Part shown: in pieces, positions 55,709 to 64,000 of the stretch
Position numbering within the stretch: the stretch's first letter is position 1
How the letters are laid out: each line of letters begins with the position of its first letter
Assembly: GCA_948146395.1 (NCBI GenBank)
Contig: OX411552.1
Span: 50,148,258-50,212,257 of the forward strand
DNA length: 64,000 nt
DNA from: Fragum whitleyi
Taxonomy: Eukaryota; Mollusca; Bivalvia; Cardiida; Cardiidae
Direction of reading: 5' to 3'
The notes under the pieces: generated by a model
Seen by the model: the letters and a program-made list of their open reading frames with translations, nothing else
Databases searched by the model: none
Told to the model about the DNA's origin: nothing
Program-made: the position numbers and the translations under genes

Positions 55709-58700
55709 GGTGCGTGGAAATACCGAAATAGACATGAATACCGAAATAGACCGAAATATACCGAAATACACCTAAAATATACCGAAATAGGAAAAATATT
55801 AAAGAAGAAAAGAGATAAATATCTCCTATCTTTGTGATGAAACTTTTATATGATGGCAATGTAGAGCGCGAAAATGGAAATAACTGTAAAAAATTCTTTA
55901 CAAGTATCCGAAAAAGAGTATTTCGGTATTTGCAGAAGGCAACAGGATAGCACATCACAGATTCGAAAATACCTCAAAACAGCCTAAACAGGTGCTAAAA
56001 ATGTGTATTTCAGTATTTGATGAAATATGCACATCTCACCTGTGTAGTACATCAAGAAGTTGAAAATGCCGAAATACAGTCTAAACCATTCATAACAATG
56101 TCTAATTCGGTATTTGATAACATTTGCATATCTCACCTGTGTAGTACATCAAAAAGTAGAAAATACCGAAATACAGCCTTAACCAGTTATAACAATGTGT
56201 ATTTCGGTATTCAGTGATGAAATATGCATATTTCACCTGTGTAGTACATCAAGAAGTCGCAAATGCCGAACTACGGTCTAAACCATTAAAACAATGTCTA
56301 TTTCGGTATTTGATGAAATATGCATATCTCACCTGTGTAGTACATCAAAAAGTGGAAAACACCGAAATACAGCCTTAACCAGTTATAACAATGTGTATTT
56401 CGGTATTTGATGAAATATGCATATCTCACCTGTGTAGTACATCAAAAAGTGGAAAACACCGAAATACAGCCTTAACCAGTTATAACAATGTCTATTTCGG
56501 TATTTGATGAAATATGCATATCTCACCTGTGTAGTACATCAAAAAGTGGAAAACACCGAAATATAGCCTTAACCAGTTATAACAATGTGTATTTAGGTAT
56601 TCAGTGATGAAATATGCTTATCTCACCTGTGTAGTACATCAAGAAGTCGAAAATACCGAAATACAGACTTTACTAGTTATAAGAATGTCTATTTCGGTAT
56701 TTGACTAAATATGCATACATGTAGAGGTTGAAAATACCGAAATACAGTCTGAACCAGTTATAACAATGTCTATTTCGGTATTTGATGAAATATGCACATT
56801 TCACCCGTGTAATACATCAAGAAGCGGAAAATACCGAAATACAGTCCTTACCAGTTTTAACAATGTGTATTTCGGTATTTGATGAAATATGCATATTTCA
56901 CCTGAATAGTACATCAAGAAGTTGAAAATACCGAAATAGAGACTTTACTAGTTATAAGAATGTCTATTTCGGTATTTGATTAAATATGCATATCTCACCC
57001 GTGTAGTACATCAAGAGGTCGAAAATGCCGAAATACAATCTAAACCAGTTATAACAATGTCTTTTTCGGTATTTGATGAAATATGCATATTTTACCTGTG
57101 TAGAACATAAAGAAGTGGAAAATACCGAAATACAGTCTTAACCAGTTATGACAATGTGTATTTCGGTATTTGATGAAATATCCATATCTCACCTGTGAAA
57201 AACATAAAAAAATCGAAAATACCGAAATACAGTATAAAAAAGTTAAAATAATGTCTATTTGAGTATTTAATGAACTATCCATATCTCACCTGTGTAGTAC
57301 ATCAAGAAGTCGAAAGTTCAGAAATATAGGCTAAACCAGTTATAACAATGTGTATATCGGTATTTGATGAAATATCCATATCTCACCTGAGTAGTACATC
57401 AAGAATTCGAAAATGCCGAAATACAATCTAAACCAGTTAAAACAATGTCTATTTCGGTATTTGATGAATTATGCATATCTCACCTGTGTAGTACATCAAG
57501 AGGTCGAAAATACCGAAATACAGTCTTAACCAGTTATATCAATGTCTATTTCAATTTTTTGATGAAATATGCATTTCTCACCTGTGTAGTACATCAAGAA
57601 GTCGAAAATACGTAAATACAGTCTAAACCAATTATATTAATGTCTATTTCGGTATGTGATGAAATATGCAGAATGCACCAGGATAGTACATCACGATTCG
57701 AAACCACCGAAATAGAGCCTAAAACAGTGATAAAAATGTCTATTTCGGTATTTGATTAACTTTGCATATCTCACCCGTGTAGTACATCAGGAGGTCGAAA
57801 AAATACCGAAATACAGTCTAAACCAGTTATAACAATGTCTATTTCGGTATTTGATGAAATATGCATATCTCACTTGTGTAGTACATCGAGAAGCCAAATT
57901 ACAGCCTAAAATCGCAATATGAAACAATTCCCCGAGGTAGGTACACCTTTCGCCATAAAATAAATGAAAAAATGTCTTTACTTCATTATTCTAGGAGAAT
58001 CCGATATTTGAGAACTTAATCGTGCAAACAAGAATTGTGAAAATAAGCCGATATCAAGATTTATTTTACTTAAAAAAACACTTGAAATGTTGATATGTTC
58101 AATACACTAACACCTATCCATTATGTGCGCCTTACTGTGTAAATCCTAGGTGACAGTCATCCGCCTCTGTATCAATATATCTACGTGTATTGTGTGACAA
58201 AAGTGAATACACAGTTTATTGTGGGATAGCCGACATTGGGACGAGTCTAGACGCAAATACCGAAATACACACTAACCTAGTGAAAATGTACTTCGGTATT
58301 TGATGAAAAATTCATATCTCTCCTGTGTAGTCCATCAAAATGTCGAAAATACCGAAATACAGTCATATTAATTGAAAATATAGGTTTATCTCGAAATTTA
58401 GAGAATTATGCAAATATCACATGCACTGTTTTAGCAAGACATGGAAATTACCGAAATACAGCCTAAGTAAGGGACATTTATATTTGGACATTTGATTGAA
58501 TATGCATCTCGCCTGTGTAGAGGTCGAAAATACCGAAATACAGCCTGAACTATTATGTATTTCGGTTTTTCATGAAACATGCATAACTCACATGTATGGC
58601 GCAAGTAAAGATCGAAAATACCTAAATACAGCCTAAAGTAGTTCTAAAAATGTGTATTTCGGTATTTGATGAAATATTCAGATCGCACCTGAACGGTACA

Positions 58701-60225
58701 TCAAAATATAAAACTTAAACCAGTTATGAAAATGTTCTTTTCGGTATTCGTTGAAATTATCTACCTGATTATAAAATTATCAATTCTACCAGTATAGTTC
58801 ATCAAGAGGTCGAACATAACCAAATACAGACTAAACTAGTTATAACTATGTGTTTTTCGGTATTTGATGCAAGGTGCAGTTATCTCACCTGTTTGGTGCA
58901 TTGAAAGGTCGAACATACCAAATTACAGTCTAGACAATTGATAAAAATGTGTATTTCGGTATTTGATGAAACAAGCATATTTCACCTTTGCAGGACATTA
59001 AGCTGTCAAAAATACAAAAATTAAGGCAAAACAAGCGCCAAATATTGAATTTTCGGTTTTGATTCATTTCTCACCTTGGAGTTAAGTATGAGGTCGAAAC
59101 TAACGAAATACAGTCTATACCTGTGATAAAAATGTGTATTTCGGTATTTGATACAATATGCAGAACGCATATGAACATTGCATCAAAAAGTCGAAAATAC
59201 CAAAAACAACATAAACCAGTTATGAAAATATGTATTTCGGTATTCGATAATATTACCTACCTAATTATAAAATTACCTTTCTATTTAGCTTTTCTACCAG
59301 TATAGTTCATCAAGAGGTCGAACATGACGAAAAGCAGACTGAACTTCTTCGACTATGTTTATTTCGGTTTTTGATGATATTTGCAGATATCTCACCTGTT
59401 TAGTCCATTCAAAAATGGAAGATACAGAATTACAGTCTGAACAATTGATAAAATGGTGTATTTCGGTATTTGATGAAATTAGCATATCTCATCTTTCAAG
59501 AAGTCGAAAATACCGAAATACAGCCTTAACCAGATATATATATTTCGGTATTGATGAAATATGCATATCTCATCCGAATGGTGTATTTAAAGGTCAAATT
59601 ATCGAAATACTACACTAACAAGAGATAAAAAAATTGAATTTTGGCATTTGATAAAATATGCACCCACCTTTGTAGTACATGAAGAAGTCGAAACTACCGA
59701 AATAGGCTACAGCCTAAACCAGATATAAAAATGTACTAAACTTTTAATAAATTATGCATGGCTCACCTGTTTTGTGCATGTAAATTTTAAAAATACGAAA
59801 AAAAAGCCAAAAAAGTGATAAAAAGGTGCATTTTTTTCGATATTTGATGAACTACTACCATGTACATCTTATCTGTGTGGTTCATCAAGGTTGAAAATAC
59901 CGTAATGAAGCCTAAGCCAGTGATAAAAATGTGTATCTCGGTACATGTATTTTGTTTAACATACGAATTTCAACTGGAAGGTGCATTTAAAGGTTTAAAA
60001 ATACCGGAATACAACCTAAACAAGTGTTAAAACGGTGGAATTTTGTATTAGATGAAATTTGCATTTCACGCCTTTCTCATCTTCGTACTATTGAGTGAGG
60101 TTGAAATAAAGAAATACAGTCAAATCAAGTGATCAAATGGTGTATTACTGTATTTTATGAGACATTTTCACCTTCGCACTATTGAGTGTGGTTGAAAATA
60201 TCGAAATACAGCCTTAATAAGTGAT
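55709..60225 (+). repeat. Hairpin-monomer satellite array, about 97-bp unit, direct orientation
   Basis: It begins 'ggtgcgtggaaataccgaaa' and continues as tens of units of about 97-105 bp. Each contains 'aataccgaaataca', a spacer 'gcctaaaccagttataacaa', then 'tgtatttcggtatt', so that every unit can fold on itself. It then has 'tgatgaaatatgcatatctc' and 'acctgtgtagtacatcaaga'. The middle (55990-57900) is most uniform; after 58250 units decay, and a unique interruption lies at 57915-58255. It lies in UBA2 intron 1. The same monomers run inverted at 63000-64000. Confidence 0.93.
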
Positions 60226-60790
60226 AAAAAAAGAGACGTTTGGTTGAATTCTGATAAGATGTTTTAATGAAAAAGATTATAAAAATATCCCGAAGGCCTT
60301 TTTTGACGACGCGGTAGCTCAAAGTACGAATGAAATCAACCCAATCAGAATTTAAACGAATGAATCTGAAAGAGCATGTGCAAAAAATAATTCCTGTGAA
60401 GTTGAATTCTGATGGATAGTGTTAATAGTAGAAAAGGGTTAACTAAATTTTCACCACACGTGACCATTTCTTGATGACGCGTCAGCCCCTGGCACACATG
60501 ATATTAACTCTTTCATAATTTAACCAAGAAATCTGAAAGAGGATGTCCCAAAGATATTTCTGTTGAAGTTAAATTTGTACAATAGTTTTAAGAAGAAGAT
60601 TTAAAAAAAAAAAATTCACCATTGTGAACCCAACTTCTGATGACATGAAAATCTGTATCGCCCATGTTAACAACCCGATCAGAATTAAACGAAGGAATCT
60701 GAAAGAACTTAAGACAATAAGACGATTATAACTAAGCACATGAAGTAGAAATATTAACACATTCGGTTTACAAAAACAGAATATCTAGAA
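60226..60790 (-). repeat. Reversed monomers of the 39.5-41.2 kb array family
   Basis: 'gaatctgaaagagcatgtgc', 'aattcctgtgaagttgaatt' and 'aacccaatcagaattta' are reverse complements of the units at 39545-41165. Three or four decayed units. Confidence 0.7.
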
Positions 60791-61288
60791 AACAAGTTCA
60801 TGTTTCGAAGGATAGATTTTTGACGAATCCCTTTTAATGATTAAAAGAAATGTTAGGTGACTATCAAATCCTGTAACTGCAGTCACGAGAGTTTGACCGC
60901 CAGCTAATAATCTCTGAAAGTGTATTTTAATTCAGAGTAATGTTATTCATAAGGGAATCGATGAAACAGCTGCAATAGGAAATCAGCATCCGTAGTTTGT
61001 GTTTGAGACAAGCCGTAGCTGCAAGATTTCCGAGGCAGATTAGCTAAGTGACGAATAGAAACGTATTTAAAAGAAAGTACAACTTTATCCCTTTAAAGAA
61101 AGACTAATAACATAATTATTATGGATTTTAGATATCATAATTGTTTTAATAGAGCACCGACGCAAATTTTACATCTTTGATGTATTGCGTTTTACAGCCC
61201 AAATTAAGGTTGTGACAAACTGAGAATTACTGTACGTAAACGATTTTTAAATGCGTATCATTTAATTCCACTCCTTCGATATAGCAAC

Positions 61289-61840
61289 ATGACACGATTT
61301 GGTTTATTTGGCGATTCGTACATTAAGAGACTAGACAACTTCGTCAACGGCGATCCACATATCCCGGGTACAGCCACATTCGTTCATCAGGGTGGTTTGC
61401 GGCTAGACAGTCTAGCGACGAATATTAAAGAAAAAATGATTGCAGCCAAGACAGACATTATTTTCATTTCCATCGGTGGAAAGGACATTAGTCCTACATC
61501 CGTCCCGGAAGATATATTTAGCAAAATCTGCAACCTGGTAACCGAGTTTGAAGACGCCGGAATTCGCAGGGTTTTCATCTCTAAAATTTTGCACAGAGCA
61601 GATTTCTTGAAAAGCAAACCACCAGGACTAACCAAATGGAAGTTTGACAGAGACAGAAAAACAGTCAACAGACTACTCCAACAGAAGTACGGTGCCAATT
61701 TAGTAAAATTTCATGACATTCGCTGTCCCAGAGACTATGATAAGGACCTGGTGCACCTATCTTACCCCACGAAGACCAAATCAACATGTGGTATTCGAAC
61801 TTACTTCTTCCGCATACGAATGGTACTCTGCAACGCCTGA
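61289..61840 (+). CDS. SGNH-hydrolase-like ORF inside the foldback element
   Basis: A 183-codon intronless frame begins MTRFGLFGDSYIKRLDNFV. GDS is the block I nucleophile motif of SGNH (GDSL) hydrolases; IFISIGGKDIS resembles block III (usually GxND, here GGKD), and DKDLVHLS near residue 158 resembles block V (DxxH). At about 180 residues it has the size of the small stand-alone SGNH proteins common in invertebrate genomes, some of which are carried by retroelements with tyrosine recombinases. After VHLS the frame loses family character (PTKTKSTCGIRTYFF), while the +1 frame continues LPHEDQINMWYSNLL, so a late frameshift is possible. It is flanked by inverted hairpin arrays, suggesting cargo of that element. 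Substrate is unknown, and expression is unproven. Confidence 0.6.
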   Translation: MTRFGLFGDSYIKRLDNFVNGDPHIPGTATFVHQGGLRLDSLATNIKEKMIAAKTDIIFISIGGKDISPTSVPEDIFSKICNLVTEFEDAGIRRVFISKILHRADFLKSKPPGLTKWKFDRDRKTVNRLLQQKYGANLVKFHDIRCPRDYDKDLVHLSYPTKTKSTCGIRTYFFRIRMVLCNA

Positions 61841-62460
61841 GATGAGCTCTCATAAAAAACGGTCCTTTTCAGGACCAACACATTTCTAGAAAAAATCCCT
61901 TTGTCGCAAATTGTCATTACCCTGTATTATATTTTTGTCCCGTAAGACCATGCAGTATATATACATTCTGATTTTTATGCATACTTTTCCCAATACCTTT
62001 TCAAAATTATGATACTTACGTTCTTGATTCCTACCATAGATAGTTTGAATTAATTACTGCCAACCATCGCGGGGGACGAATCATTAATTCATGAGTATTT
62101 AAAGAACTTTATAAATGAGTGGCGTCTACTTTACATAACCAGATACCAAGGCCCACAGGTTTATGGTTTATTTACAAAACATTTGCCTTCAGCTATTTTC
62201 TTTTATTGAAATAGACATAACGTGTAATGTAATTATCATTTTCTGTGGCGAAAAGCATGTCTTTGATAAGATTTGTTTGAATGGGGTTTTTCACCGCTTT
62301 CAAAATTATTTCAGTATATCGCGGCGGCTGGAGCACCCAACAATGGATTCCTGGTATTTCTCACACCAGTACTACCATTAAATTCTTTCGTAGCCTCCAG
62401 CTGCTATCCTACATAAGTCTACGATTTTTGACCCATTGGTGGGAGACAAATAGTCGGAAA
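61841..62460. other. Central segment of the foldback element: no further gene
   Basis: Open frames at 62163-62381 and 62281-62670 show no domain. 'gaatggggtttttcaccgct' and the following text are unassigned. Confidence 0.4.
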
Positions 62461-62464
62461 GAAT

Positions 62465-62770
62465 TAGTGCAGCCGTCGGGGATTGAGGTATGCGTTCCAT
62501 TTGATCCATTGAAAAACATGGATTTACTGGGCTTGGCTAATTTCCAACGTCCACCATGTTTATTATCACTACAATATCAATCAATTAGTTTATTAATTAG
62601 TCAGTTAGTCAATAATTTGCTGTCTTTTGCTTTGACGACATCACTGCTTTTAAATTTGTGTTTGCTCTAAGAACCCAAAATATCGAAAAATCTAGTCAAA
62701 ACTTTGATTTGCTATTACAAGAAATTCAAGCCTGTGGAGAGACTCAAGCCATTCATGGCTTTTTGGTTGT
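62465..62770 (-). repeat. Fragment of the 18.3-20.2 / 25.1-25.9 kb array family
   Basis: 'gatccattgaaaaacatgga', 'aatctagtcaaaactttgat' and 'agactcaagccattcatggc' match the end of the array at 25088-25935. Confidence 0.65.
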
Positions 62771-62849
62771 TTCCAACAATTTGAAACAAGTTCGTAGCAG
62801 CTACAGTTTGACTTGTGTTTTTCATGGACAAATATACTAAGTTCCCACG

Positions 62850-62975
62850 CCGGCGAATTGTCGTCGATTAGTCGGCGATATGCCGCCGATGTGTCGCCGG
62901 TAACGGAATTGAGAAAGGTCAGAAAAAACGGCTGTCATGTGTACAAAATCGGCCGTAGCCTAGTCGATCGTCGGC
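62850..62975. repeat. CGGCGA-rich segment
   Basis: A locally GC-rich tract with repeated 'gtcggcgat', 'gccgccgatgtgtcgccgg' and 'cgatcgtcggc' motifs, partly palindromic, unlike the AT-rich surroundings. It directly precedes the inverted array. Confidence 0.55.
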
Positions 62976-62995
62976 TTTAAGTAAAGGTGATATAT

Positions 62996-64000
62996 GCATA
63001 TATCTTCAAATACCGAAATACACATTCTTATAACTGACTTAGGCTGTAGGCCTTATTTCGGTATTTTCGACTTCTTGATCCCCTACACAGGTTAGATATT
63101 CATATTTCATCAATAACCGAAATTAAAATTTTAAAAGCTTGTTTAGGTAGTAGTTCGGTATTTTCGTATTATTGACCTCCTACACAGGTGCGATATACAA
63201 ATTTGATCACATACCAAATTCCACCTCTTTATCACTTAGTTGTTTAGACTGTATTTCGGTATCATTGCCCTCGAAATGCCATTTTAATTTACAGGTTAAA
63301 TATGCATGCTTCATCGAAAACAGATGTACATCTTTTTATCACTAGTTTCGGTTTTTTCGACCTGTACATGCACCAATTTAGGTGAGATATGCTTATTTCA
63401 TCAAATACTGAAATACACAGTTTTATAACTGAATTAGGCTGTATTTCGGAATAATCGACTTCTTGATGTACTACACACTTGAGATCCATGTATTCATATT
63501 TCATAAAAACAAAACCACCTTTTTATCACTTGATTTAGCCGTATTTCGGTACTTTGACCTTTAATGCACCTTACAGTTGAGATATTCATGTTAATTCAAA
63601 TACCGAAATACACATTTCTTTTTAACTTGCTTATGTCATATTTCGACCTCCTGATATTCTCTACAGGTGAGATATGCATATTTTGTCGAATATCGAAGTA
63701 CACCCTTTTTTCACTAGTTTGGGCTGTATTTCGGTATTTTCGACATCATACAGGTGAAATATGCCTATTTCAACAAATACCGAAATACACATTTTTCTAA
63801 TTGAAGTAGGCTGTATTTCGAAAATTTTCGACTTCTTGATGTTCTACACAGGTGAGATATATGCATGCATATTTCATCAAATACATAATTCCACCTTTTT
63901 GTCACCTGTTTAGGCTGTTATTCGGATTTTTTTACCTTCATATGGACCTTTAAGTTGAGATAAGTTTGTTAATTCAAATACCGAAATACACTTTTTTATA
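62996..64000 (-). repeat. Hairpin-monomer satellite array, inverted orientation, runs off the window
   Basis: Units are reverse complements of those at 55709-60225: 'tttcatcaaataccgaaata', 'cac(a)ttttataactga', 'taggctgtatttcggtattt', 'cgacttcttgatgtactaca', 'caggtgagatatgcatattt'. About ten units are visible. The outer end expected for an element, 'tatttccacgcacc', would be beyond 64000. Confidence 0.92.

Noticed and set aside
55635..59618. Several 60-107 codon frames in the hairpin array
   Set aside because: They follow the 97-bp monomers, change frame from unit to unit and have no independent support.

Overview
The window looks like nuclear DNA from a bivalve mollusc, probably a clam-like heterodont. 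It has split genes with GT..AG introns. It is AT-rich and densely packed with diverged tandem-array repeats carrying the 'gaccttgacc' and 'caacaaagggcaataactc' motifs, and with GGAC/GGACA microsatellites, a texture familiar from clam and mussel genomes. No species is assigned.

Three protein-coding genes can be supported by rebuilding exons, most of them shorter than typical ORF cut-offs. (1) On the minus strand, 16183 to 3594, lie five coding exons of a HOIL-1/SHARPIN-like gene (RBCK1-like, linear-ubiquitin machinery). They encode a novel N-terminal region, a long acidic/polar linker, an LTM-like helical segment and a ubiquitin-like domain; the NZF/RBR half should lie left of the window. (2) On the plus strand, 23473 to 32664, lies a complete four-exon ATMIN/ASCIZ gene (about 915 aa): four N-terminal zinc fingers, two of them interrupted by or abutting introns, and a long disordered tail with eleven TQT motifs of the kind that bind dynein light chain LC8. 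(3) On the plus strand, 55318 to 55461, lies exon 1 of UBA2, the SUMO-activating E1 subunit; its first intron runs past the right edge. A fourth ORF, an SGNH-hydrolase-like protein (61289-61840), sits inside that intron.

The rest is mobile and repetitive DNA. Well supported are two copies of one hAT-type MITE with exact 8-bp target duplications, two piggyBac-like MITE families with TTAA termini (three copies each), several palindromic MITEs, tRNA-derived sequences including a tRNA-like foldback, a 33-bp minisatellite, a nearly 950-bp GATA/GACA microsatellite, and about ten families of long tandem arrays (97-200 bp monomers). Many of these arrays end in a GGAC-type microsatellite, a short hairpin and, in several families, GTATAAAA.

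The most unusual region is 55.7-64.0 kb. About 4.5 kb of 97-bp monomers, each itself a small hairpin, is followed by a central segment with the SGNH ORF and then by the same monomers in inverted orientation up to the window end. This looks like a very large foldback element with tandemly built inverted repeats inside UBA2 intron 1. A 75-bp miniature element with a matching end lies at 39304-39378.

Layout: 1-3.3 kb repeats; 3.6-16.2 kb RBCK1-like gene with repeat-filled introns; 16.2-23.4 kb repeats, tRNA-like sequences and a foldback; 23.5-32.7 kb ATMIN; 32.9-55.3 kb mostly repeats, with no supported gene; 55.3-64 kb UBA2 exon 1 and the foldback element.
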